From NCBI RefSeq assembly GCF_046630445.1, contig NC_092339.1, positions 75,844,001 through 75,908,000 of the forward strand: a DNA stretch of 64,000 nucleotides. The letters are read 5' to 3'. Shown piece after piece: positions 26,320 through 36,275 of this stretch (its first letter is position 1; each line of letters starts with the position of its first letter). The position numbers and the translations under genes were made by a program. The notes below the pieces were generated by a model, which saw nothing but the letters and a program-made list of their open reading frames with translations, made no database searches and was not told where the DNA came from. The stretch comes from Rutidosis leptorrhynchoides. Lineage: Eukaryota > Streptophyta > Magnoliopsida > Asterales > Asteraceae.

Positions 26320-26415
<96 letters not shown>
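26317..26415. repeat. (AAT)n microsatellite
   Basis: About 33 uninterrupted AAT triplets. It is flanked on both sides by several hundred bases of degenerate AAT/ATT (25,860-26,570), an old expanded tract. Confidence 0.95.
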
Positions 26416-26418
<3 letters not shown>

Positions 26419-26614
26419 AATCATATTGATAATAATAATAATTCTATCTCTTAATTTTACAAGTAACATAATATTATAACAAAATGATTTATACTAACAA
26501 TAATAATAATAATAACAATAATAATAATTAATAATAATATTAATAATCATAATAATCATAATAATAATTGAAATAAAAATAAAGTGTATACCCTTTGAAG
26601 CTTTTTCTAAAAAG

Positions 26615-26690
26615 AATGCCCTAGACGAGGCTCGAACCTCCGACCTCTCGTTAACCCGACACTCCTCTTAACCATTCGACCAAAGTCGAT
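26615..26690 (-). other. tRNA-like segment with A-box and B-box inside the LTR
   Basis: On the minus strand TGGTCGAATGGTTAAGAGG (26,664-26,682) resembles a pol III A-box region. GGTTCGAGCCT, about 25 bp further on, matches the B-box GGTTCGANNCC. The spacing and TTAAC-type arms resemble a tRNA-Ser/Leu-like gene, but a clean acceptor stem is not obvious. It could be a captured tRNA pseudogene or a SINE head. It is absent from the shorter LTR relatives at 52,747 and 58,750. Confidence 0.45.
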
Positions 26691-27792
26691 TTTCTGATTT
26701 GTTTTACACCCGAAATATATTTAACCCTCTTCTATCCGTTCTACTTTCTTCTTCTTCAATTCAACCAGAGAATTCATAGAATGCATTGTATAGGTTTAAT
26801 TAAGACTTGGGTTCAAAGCAAAAAATTTGTTTGTAGGATAACACGTTTCACAGAACACCATAAAATCAAACAGCTTAAACAGTTTTTAAGGAAAAGTAAA
26901 TAAAAATAAAATAAAGAATAAAGAAGATGAACTCAAAATTCGATTTTAAATTTAAGATCATTTTTGATTATCATTACAACACGAATTGTGTTGTAAACTT
27001 GATACATAAACAACCTGTGATTATTATTTGTATTAAATTAATAGAAAGCAAAATAACTAAAAAAAATATATAAACAGACATGAAGAACACGCGTATCAAC
27101 TCAAAATCAAATTCAAACCTTTTGAATGTTTTAGGCTATACTTATAACACGAAATAGGTTTTAATTCATTCATATAAACTTTCTAAATCATCAATTTTAA
27201 CAAAAACCTTAAATCGAATTCAAATTTGGAGATGAACACAAATTTTTGACTTTTTAAAAAATACATTTGACTTCAAAATTGAAACTTGATAGATAAAATT
27301 GGGACTTGAATCTTTCCAGATATTTTAAACACATGATTTCCAGAAGAACTGCATTCAAAGATTTTAAATTTTAAAACGAAATCAAACGATTGCAAATAAT
27401 GGTCAAGAACAGGGGACACGAAGGCGTTCTTCAGTATTTCTGTTTCAATCTGATTAATTAAAATTCGTAAAGGGTTTTTGCTATTGGTAAATAATATTGT
27501 GAGGGTTATTGATATTATATATCACTGAATTGATCAAGCATACAGGTAATGGGGTTCTCAATTTCCCAATCAGACAACTTGTAGATTGAATAAAATAAAA
27601 TACAAATTAAACTGAATCCAATTGATATCTGATTTGTACTACTGAAAGGGATTTGAAACGATTTGGAGATAAAATCCATCAATCTAATACAGTAGGTCAA
27701 GAACGTGACACAGGTTTAAATTCTGCATTCGTAAGTTGAGTTTATATAATTAATATTATTAATTAATAATTATAATTGTATTATTAATAATC

Positions 27793-27799
27793 AAAATAC

Positions 27800-27856
<57 letters not shown>
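27793..27856. repeat. (AAT)n microsatellite, second tract
   Basis: About 20 AAT triplets, followed by degenerate AAT-rich DNA to about 28,020, all within the minus-strand LTR. Confidence 0.9.
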
Positions 27857-27857
<1 letters not shown>

Positions 27858-28248
27858 TATAATAATAATAGTAATAATAATATTAACAATAATAATAATA
27901 AGAGTATTAATAAGTCACAATAAAAAAATGATTTTTAATGAAAAAGATAATAATAATATTATTAATGATATTAATAATAATAATACTAATAATATTAGTA
28001 TTAATAATGATAATAATAATATAAATAGTGATTTTTATATATATTAAATTTTATATATGTTATATATCTTTAATATAATAATATCAAAAATAATAATGTT
28101 GATATTAATATCGAAAGTGATAATAATATTACTTTAGTGACTATATTTTAAATTTATAATTTATTTTAATACCTTAATATCATTTATTATTAATTATGTA
28201 GTATAATATATTATACAATATCATATACTGAATATTTAATATTTACAC

Positions 28249-28251
<3 letters not shown>

Positions 28252-28292
<41 letters not shown>

Positions 28293-28464
28293 TATATTAT
28301 ATTATATTATTGTATTTGCATAATAGTTACATCATATATTATATATGTAAATATGAATACATTAATAATGTTTTATATATATTATAATTATATATCTATT
28401 TACTATATTATATTATTTCATAATAGAAATAGATATTATAAATTTCAACACATAATATTTATAT

Positions 28465-28507
<43 letters not shown>
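28252..28507. repeat. Two (TA)n tracts in the minus-strand LTR
   Basis: TA runs lie at about 28,252-28,286 and 28,467-28,508, separated by AT-rich DNA with a TATAT-TATAT pentamer run. Confidence 0.9.
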
Positions 28508-28511
<4 letters not shown>

Positions 28512-28863
28512 CAATATACATATAATAGTAATTATGTATAGTTATCATATATGCTTATATATAGATTCTTTTTAATACTAACTTTATTACATTATATATT
28601 ATTTTACATATTTAATTCTACTGAATTATTTGTATTTTATTATTTCACATTATTATTTATACACATATATTTATATTTATATTTATATATACATATTTAT
28701 TAACAACAATTGTTCGTGAATCGTCGGGATTAGTCAAAGGTCAAATGTATACATGAACACAATTCAAAGTTTTTGAGACTTCAACATTACAGACTTTGCT
28801 TATCGTGCCGAACTTATATAAAGATTAAGTTTAAATTTGGTCGGAAGTTTCCTGGTCGTCACA

Positions 28864-29844
28864 TTGTACTCGTTAAGTTGTTCACATAACTCTTCAAACT
28901 TTGAAGAGTTTGTTGACCGAGAGCTTTGCGATGCGTCGGAAGATGCAGAAGTCATAGCCGCCTTCTTTGCTCGATTCCTTCTGATGGGTCTTTCAATCGG
29001 ATCATCACCTAAAAACACGTTATTAGGACGATCATCCGCGATATCAATCGTGTGAATCGCGACCTCCTCGTCATCCTCATCACGCAAACCTCCATAAACT
29101 GCTCCACCAACCGGAGCAGGCGTAAGCCGCTTTGGTTTGTCCTTTAAAAATTCCCAAGCATCCATAAACGCCCAAGTCTTCATCTCATTAGTACAATACG
29201 CCTTTACCGCACCCTCTTTAAAGCATTGTTCGGTTTTTCCACTACGCCTTAGATAGAGTTTTTCCGCCTCATAATAACCATGAAAAGCTTTACACCCCCT
29301 GTCCACATAACGCATCTTCATTTTGACACCATCCGTGCTCGTTATTGTTGAATTTGTTCATTACAGTGTGCCACAAAGATTGATATTTTTGAGAGTTTCC
29401 GACAATCGGATTTTCGGACGCATCAAGCCAACATTTCGCCAACCAAACCTCTTCGGCCGATGTTCAAACTCTTTTTTGGATTGGTTCACGTGCCTTATCT
29501 TTGCCTTTTCGTTGGTGTTTTCTTCTCCTCACGCCACCGGGTTATTCGGGCTCAACGTCGGGTTAAGTTTGTGGTTGAGTTTCTGGTTGTGTTTGACCTT
29601 GAAGTTGTGAGAGTTGTTGCGGGCTAAGACCGAGCTCTCTTTGAATCTCATGTAATTTTTGGATTTGTTGTAATATTTGGATTTGTTGATCAATTTCTTG
29701 TTGGCTCATATTAAACGAGCTAGTGGTATAGTTGGCAAAACCAAGAGAAGAAGGTCGAGATGAAGATGATGAGCCCGGAGTACTCGGTTCACCGGTGCCG
29801 GTCATAATATTGTTATAAATCGACCACTCATTCGGATGAGACAT
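28864..29844 (-). pseudogene. Myb/SANT-like, NAM-associated C-terminal domain gene, broken and truncated by an LTR
   Basis: The start is the ATG at 29,844 (MSHPNEWSIYNNIM). A Ser/Pro-rich head leads to a Gln-rich coiled coil (QQEIDQQIQILQQIQKLHEI). After three in-frame stops between about 29,464 and 29,565 comes a trihelix/SANT-like block (EEVWLAKCWLDASENPIVGN). A frameshift near 29,320-29,360 then leads into the block YVDRGCKAFHGYYEAEKLYL and a basic Ser-rich linker. This architecture matches plant proteins with the NAM-associated C-terminal domain, often the DNA-binding partner ORF of PIF/Harbinger transposons and often misnamed glutathione S-transferase T3-like. No transposase is present. 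The last about 19 codons of the surviving frame (to 28,800) come from the inserted LTR, so the native C-terminal coiled coil is lost. Confidence 0.7.
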
Positions 29845-30459
29845 TGTTTGTGTTTGATTTTGATGAAGTGTTTTTGAGTTGTGTTTAAGTTTGTGTTGAA
29901 AGTAATATGTGTGTTTGATAATATAGTGTATATTCATTTTATGTATATATGTATATATAGATAGAAAGCTAGAAATCAAACTCAAAATAATCAAACCGTT
30001 GCAACGGTGTGTGGCTGGCGTGAGTCCACGTCCGCAACAGCAAACACACACGCGGCTCATTGTTGTGTGCTATTTTCCAGCACGCTACGACCATCGACCA
30101 CCAACACGCCGTGCTAACCCGTGTTGGGTGGTGTGTTGGTCCCAAAAATCGTGCAACACGCCTCCGTTGGAGACGGTCTAATGGACTATCATCGTCATTA
30201 CACGATGACATCCAAATCATCACCATCATTGTAAACACAAGGGTGTAGATTTTGTGATTGTTTTGGTATTTTGTTTGTATTTTGAAGTTTTCTAATTTGG
30301 ATGTGGGTTTTGAATTTGATATATAGTATGAGATTAATAATTTAAACTTGGATTTAGATTTGTAAATTCAGTTTATAAAGCTCACCTAATACAGAGCATT
30401 AGCCAAAATATTTAACAGGTGTCATGCCAGTCAATATTTCAGACCACTTTCAAAGTATA
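29845..30459. other. Intergenic: GC-rich block upstream of the Myb/SANT pseudogene
   Basis: Bases about 29,985-30,185 are unusually GC-rich for this window and contain phrases such as 'cgttgcaacggtgtg' and 'ctccgttggagacggtct'. They could be the promoter-side terminus of a DNA transposon, but no terminal inverted repeat pair could be paired up. The rest is AT-rich with nothing recognised. Confidence 0.3.
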
Positions 30460-30907
30460 CAACAACAATAGTATTCAATCTCGCTAATGATAGGACAAAA
30501 TCCCGCTAATAAACAGAGTAGGGGTGTTAAACTAACATTATTTGAGCTCATTTCAAATCATGTTATGGAGAGGGTTAGTAATACTAATATTTATAAAGGA
30601 ACACCGCAATCAAGTTGTGGCCTTTTCCTCATTTCTATGTCAGTAAGACCTAGATAACAATTATTATAACCAATAAATACGAGGTAAACAGGTAATAATG
30701 ATACTGATATAACCGTTTTAAACAAAATATCCATACACGTTAAACGGCCCACAATCCATTCAAGGATAGTATTTAGGTAAATGTAAAAGATACAAACAGT
30801 AGTATGCAGAGATTAGAGACCACTGCATCAATTACCAAAAATATAACAGTTACCAGAGCCTACTTAAAAAACCAATTCTGAACAGCCAAACATAGTTTCA
30901 AAAGCAT

Positions 30908-32915
30908 CAGGTGTTTACTCGCTCTTCCCCCCCGAGTTTCTGCTCAGCAACCTATAATTATGAAAAAAAAGAAACTCATATGAAAAATATCATACATGGC
31001 AAACGTGTCGGGTTGGATTGAGACCCTAACGCATTTGGGTCAAAACAAGTGCGAACGCGTCAGATACTTTAGACGGGTAGGTTCGGGCCTAAATGGGTTG
31101 GGACAGACCGGGATGGGTCGAGGCTCGTTTCTTAAAAGTTTCTTAAACTCGTAAAACCTTTGAATAAGTAATACTTTTAAAATCTCATAAAGACCCGTCA
31201 AGACCCATTAAGAACCTGTAGGACCTTATATATATGTAGAGTTTAAATTGGACCCATTGTGGACCCAATTGTTTAAATAATTCCCATGTTTCAAGCTACG
31301 TGTCTCAATTGCCCGGTATAAAAAAGATACTAAAAGATTTTAATATTCAAAAAGCTACGGGTCTCAAAAAAATTTTAATATACAAAAAGATAACTAACCT
31401 TGATATTTTCTTTAACAGATTCATTATTTGGATCCAACTGCAACGCTGCATGAAAACCAACCAGAAAATAAACTGATGATCACATGACTAAAACTGAAAA
31501 AAAAAAAAAAAAAACATTTGGATGATGATTTGTGTTTACTAAAAGATGCTCCATTTAAAAAAATTGTAAGATAACTAAAAACCTTTTGCAAATCCTTTTT
31601 TGATGGCGTCCCTATAATTTCCTTGAGCGTAGTAAACAAAACCAAGCCGACTATAAGCCTTGCTATAGTTCGGGTCGATTTCAATTGCTTTATTACAGTC
31701 AAAAACGGCTTCGGTATACATCTTGAACTGAGTGTACGCAGCTGCTCTGAAAAAGTATCCATTCGAAAAACACAATTTCAACAAATGTACTTTTAGAGTA
31801 TAAAAACATCAAACATAATACTAAATAAAATTATAATTGTTTGGGTAAAAAATAAGTTACCTGTTGCAATGATAAACAGCATTATCATCACAAAGTGCAA
31901 CAGCAACACTATAAAGCGAAATTGCATCTGGGTACAACTTACGTTGCATGCATTTGTTACCTGCATGAAAACAAAGTACATAAGTGAATGCAGTAAGCAT
32001 ACTTTTATCTATTCACGTTTCTACTTAACCATATTTTCTAAGATTATATAATAGTATTAAGTGGCCTAATTTATTCAACGCAAATTGTTACCTTCTAACT
32101 TGAAGGCCTCGGCCAAGTTTTGAAGATTAAACTCTGTAGCTCCAGATTTTTTCATTTCCTTGAGAGTAGACACAAAAGATATAAATGAAAAAACAGTAAG
32201 TGACATGAAGATATTGATGCTCAGGGATAAGAAGATTCAAAATGGGAAAATCTAAGTTTGTTGCAAACACAAATATTAATGTGTTTCAGCCAAATATAAG
32301 TATGAAGTAATTAACACGACAAAAGATTTGAAGTTAACAATAGTTAATTAGCAGATATACCCATAAAGCACAGTCGTACATCCAACTAGCTTGGCTGAGT
32401 GGCGGATCTCCATTCGAACATCGAGACTCGAAATATCGAGCCTTTTTTAGGGCATCAAAAAATTGAACAAAAAGTGGTTGGTCAGTCCACCCTGTCAATC
32501 ATCAAAGATTTGTAACTTTAGTCATTCATCTTATTACATATATCCGTATGATGATACGTAAGGATTTTAAACGGAATTATACTTTTTCTCTCAGCAACAA
32601 AACCAATTACAGTTCTTTCATATATAACAGTACTAATTATCTTGAAGGCTATTCAATTACAAGTGGTTCACAATGTATAGTTAAAAGAAACTTCATAAAC
32701 TTACTATAAAAGTTCAACAATAACAGAACTATATAAGCACAAATGAAAGCAATATAATAAAGAAAAACTATATTTTCAATCTCAGTAATCATATATATGT
32801 GTATATACACATGAAATAACACTTACTTGCATAACGATTATCTTTCTTGTTGGTATCACCCTACATAAGAAGTAAAACATCAGAAAAAGGAAACTGAATA
32901 GCTATCATCACCTGA

Positions 32916-32998
<83 letters not shown>

Positions 32999-33785
32999 CA
33001 CCAAATTATAGAAAGATGACAGAAAATTACTACCAAAGTTTGTGATGCCACGGGAGTTTTGGAATCTACTGGAGCATTAACATTAACTGTTGATGATGTA
33101 TCTGCTTGAAATTTCTCAGCGACCTGATCTGAGTTTAACCCGTTATCCTGTACTGGGTGTGAACTGAAAATTTGCAGCAGAGAATCAGATGTTGGCACAC
33201 TGACAGTAGATAATGAACCGATCTTAAAAGCCACTGATAAGCAGTCTTTTGCGGCTTCTAGACTTTCAGCATTACTAACGAAACTAGGTTCAACTGAAAA
33301 ACAGATTATGAAGGAACTGTTAGCATACAGAGATTTAAGCATAAAAACATGAAAATATAAGTTCAACACTTACATAATTTATTCTTTTTACAGATTTTTG
33401 CTTGTTAACAAAAATAAAAGTTAGCTTCACGAGCAAAAAGCTCAACCATATCAAACATTTGTAAGTAAAATGCATTGCATATCCTTCTTTTTCCACTTAA
33501 CTAACAATTTTTCCCTTGATTTTCACAATCTCAACAAAAATGAAAAATGTAAGTATATAAGTTCTCATAAAACCCTAATTTCACTACTTTACCTAATTTT
33601 ACAACACTTAACAAGAAGTTTCATGATCAGCAGCTGTCATTTTTCAAACAGAAGATAGTAAATCTAATAACGATCATTACTTATAACAGTAAAACCTACA
33701 AAGTAAAATTGAGCTAAATATTTCTACTAAAATTTTTACAAATATATAGACAAAGAGGGGAATCAGCCTCCTTCAAATTCGCCAT
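30908..33785 (-). pseudogene. SGTA-like TPR co-chaperone gene, copy 1 (exon 1 shortened, no C-terminal region)
   Basis: Nine exons were placed by GT-AG junctions and phase: 33,785-33,752(?), 33,293-33,034, 32,860-32,827, 32,491-32,361, 32,158-32,092, 31,960-31,861, 31,746-31,583, 31,445-31,399 and 30,952-30,908. The product resembles SGTA (small glutamine-rich TPR protein), a cytosolic Hsp70/Hsp90-binding co-chaperone: start MANLKEADSPL, N-terminal dimerisation region, then three TPRs (AEAFKLEGNKCMQRKLYPDA, CNKAIEIDPNYSKAYSRLGF, KALQLDPNNESVKENIK). Exon 1 lacks about 70 bp present in copy 2, including the RRIVLSFLDF helix and the normal donor. A weak GT at 33,751-33,750 would keep frame (LFEPS) but drop 14 codons. 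The frame then stops 14 codons into exon 9 (VAEQKLGGEERVNT), so the Gln-rich tail is absent. Probably a degenerate duplicate, though exons 2-9 stay open. Confidence 0.75.
32921..32996. repeat. (TA)n microsatellite in intron 2 of SGTA copy 1
   Basis: About 76 bp of TA. The paralogous site in copy 2 (38,175-38,190) holds only a few TA units, so the tract expanded after duplication. Confidence 0.95.
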
Positions 33786-35815
33786 TTTCATTCAACAAAA
33801 TGAGAGCAAAACAACGCGCCACTCGCTCACTGTATTTCTAAATTATGTTGACGGTCCGTGGAGTTGTGGTTAACCCTAAAATATTTGTTCCATTCTTTAT
33901 ATATTGAGTAAATTAAACTAATGGTACCTGTAGTTTATAGTAAAAATCACATGGTTCATCCTGTGATTTTAAATATCGACGACGCTGGTCCCTGTGAATT
34001 AATATTATTATTATTGTTATTATCCACATCTACTAATACCCGCCCAAACTTTGGTCGTTTGGGGTGGGTTTATGTGTGGCATGCACATGTCGCTTTTTAT
34101 CAAGGAAATAAAGTGTCAAGTGCCACATAGTATAGGGGTAAAAGGTGTAAGTTTCTATGGGTAAAGGTTGTGAGTGGATTGATACTTTAGGGGTTAAGTA
34201 TTTACTTCCTAACCTAACATATTTATTACTAAATTAAACTCGCCAAATTTTTAACGGGATTTATCTTTTTTTCCGCCGCAAGTTGAATTTTTTCGTCATC
34301 AACGTTCAACTCGAAATAATTTTACGAACAAAACGCAACTAACTATATTCGAAACGGAGTATTTTTTTTAAGAAAAAAGAAACATTTTGAATTAATTATA
34401 TTATATGTTATATTATATTTTATATAGAATAAATAAACTCAAACTCATTATATCAATTAGATGGATAGAACAAGTGGTAAATTCATTAATTTATAAAAGA
34501 ATCGAAGTTCGAGTCCTTTTATACCCTTTTTCCCTAATTTTTTTCCCTCATTTCTCGCTCAATATTATGAAATTCATAAAAGACGTTAAAATGTTCAACT
34601 GCGATGTGCGGATCAATAGATATATTAAATGCCAAACAACATATATCAAAATATAGCCGCAGCAACGCACAGTCAAATTTCTTAATTATAACTATAAACA
34701 ACTAGCGTGCATACTCGCAAAATTAATAATTAATTGATAATTATAATAATAATAATTGTGATTACAAAATTATTATTTTTTATAATTGAATTTATAGAAA
34801 GAAAGAGAAATAATTGAGTTTGTTGAAAATCGATGGTTGAAAAAATAAACAAATTAAATCAATGGATAAACGAAAGTGATTTATATTTAAATGATTTCAC
34901 ATAATATATAACCTTTTACCCTTTGTTCTTAGGGTTTGAAGTATTATCGATTGCAATTGAACAACATAGAAACCAACCGTCGTATATCAAAGCATGTATC
35001 TGCATGTGTAATGCCTTTTAAATGGAATAAATTAACTGAATGGACCATATTACCGACACATGCGTGGCACATGTGAGGGGTTAAAGGTTAAATGTTGACG
35101 GACGTTAAGCACATGTATCAACCACGAAACTAAACGAAAACTGAGGTATCAACTACGAAAAAAAAAATTAGGTGTTGTAATTTTTTCAAAATAAAAATAG
35201 GAATTAAGGCTTCCTTTCTTATTATTCGATCATCATCTGATTGATTTCTGTCTCTCTCGTTTCTGTATTTTCTCCCAAATTAGGGTTTGTGAATCTGTAT
35301 CATCTTAATTAATTGTTTAAGAGTTGTGATAGTAGTTCTGTTCATTATTCTTCATAGTTTTTAGCTTTTATAATAATAATAATGATTTATTTATAACCCA
35401 TTCCCGTTTGCTGTTATGATAAAATAACTTCAAAAAAAAAAAAAAAAAAAAAAAAAAATTAACTTCAACAGTTGAACCTACCTCGACTTTCATTATAAAC
35501 CACAAAATTGGTTGTGAATTCATATAATCATATGAATATATTTTCAGCCACACATGAATATTTGACCCACTCATATGAATCACAAGCATAAGCATACACG
35601 TACCAGAATATAAACTCAGATTGACCTGTATTAGTTTAACAACACTGCATATGTATCCAATATAAAGTACTATGTTGCCAATGGGTTAAAAGAGTCAACA
35701 AATGCATGCATTACAAATTTTATCGAACTTGAGTCGAGTTCGAACTGAGTAATAATTAAACGAGCCGAACTCATATAATCCTTGCTCGACTCGAGTTAAG
35801 TTCGTTAAAAGCCCA
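33786..35815. other. Intergenic DNA of duplication unit 1
   Basis: The first about 115 bp match the promoter-side DNA of SGTA copy 2. From about 33,905 to 35,200 the sequence has no counterpart in unit 2 and reads as decayed repeat, with short G-rich phrases such as 'aggggttaagtattt'. From 35,215 on, it again matches unit 2, including a T/C-rich block with 'ctcccaaattagggtttgtg' (35,273-35,292), which looks like a 5' UTR of a lost plus-strand gene. No coding region is seen. Confidence 0.5.
35425..35467. mobile_element. Poly(A)-only insertion with 8-bp target duplication
   Basis: TAACTTCA occurs at 35,425-35,432 and 35,460-35,467, flanking 26 A residues and one T. The paralogous site in unit 2 (near 40,218) has a single TAACTTCA. 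This is what an extremely 5'-truncated LINE-mediated insertion would leave. Confidence 0.7.
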
Positions 35816-36275
35816 AACAACAATAGTACAGAATCCCACTAATAAACAGAGTAGGGGTGTTAAATAACATTTGAGTTTGTTTCAAATCATGTTAGGGAGA
35901 GGTTTAGCAATACTAATACTGATATTTATATAGGAAAACCACAATCAAGTCATCGTTTCCTCATTTCTGTGTCAGTAAGACCTAGATAACACATTTTTCT
36001 AACACATAAATACCAGATATAAACAGGTAGTTTTGATAATGATAAAACCGTTTTAAACAACATTTCCATACACGTTAAACGGCACACAATCCATTCAAGA
36101 TTAGTATTTAGGTAAATGTAAAAGATACAAATAGTAGTAAGCAGAGATCACAGACCAGTAACAGTAAGCAGAGATTAGAAACCACTGCATCAATTACCAA
36201 AATTTGCCAGTTACCAAAGCCTATTCAATTAACCAATTCTGAACAACGAAACCTAGTTTCAAATACATCAGATGT

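Larger units (their letters stand above)
24615..28863 (-). repeat. Minus-strand LTR of a Tekay-like/TGTGACG family (about 4.25 kb), no interior attached
   Basis: The right end is the reverse complement of TGTGACGACCAGGAAACTTC, clearly related to the TGTGACGATCCGG start of the LTRs at 52,747 and 58,750. The left end is the palindrome. The middle aligns with those LTRs too, for example around 25,340-25,510. It is almost twice their length, owing to long AT and AAT tracts and a segment at about 26,580-27,720 absent from them. No primer site or interior is attached at either end. The right flank TTGTA (28,864-28,868) is the candidate target duplicate. It is about 5% diverged from its inverted partner, so it is the oldest layer of the nest. 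Confidence 0.75.

Noticed and set aside
26321-26415. Possible CRISPR-like regular array of AAT units
   Set aside because: It is a pure trinucleotide microsatellite with no spacers, in a plant nuclear genome.
24403-28863. Foldback DNA transposon with long terminal inverted repeats
   Set aside because: The inverted arms are recognisable LTR 3' ends of a gypsy family and the right arm continues into a full LTR, so an LTR-based origin explains it better.
29323-30248. Several 60-95-codon plus-strand ORFs opposite the Myb/SANT pseudogene
   Set aside because: They are antisense shadows of the minus-strand gene and of the GC-rich upstream block, without motifs of their own.
35215-35400. Promoter/5' UTR of a plus-strand host gene (T/C-rich with 'attagggtttgtg')
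   Set aside because: The look is right and it is repeated in unit 2, but no coding exon follows within the unit, so no gene is called.
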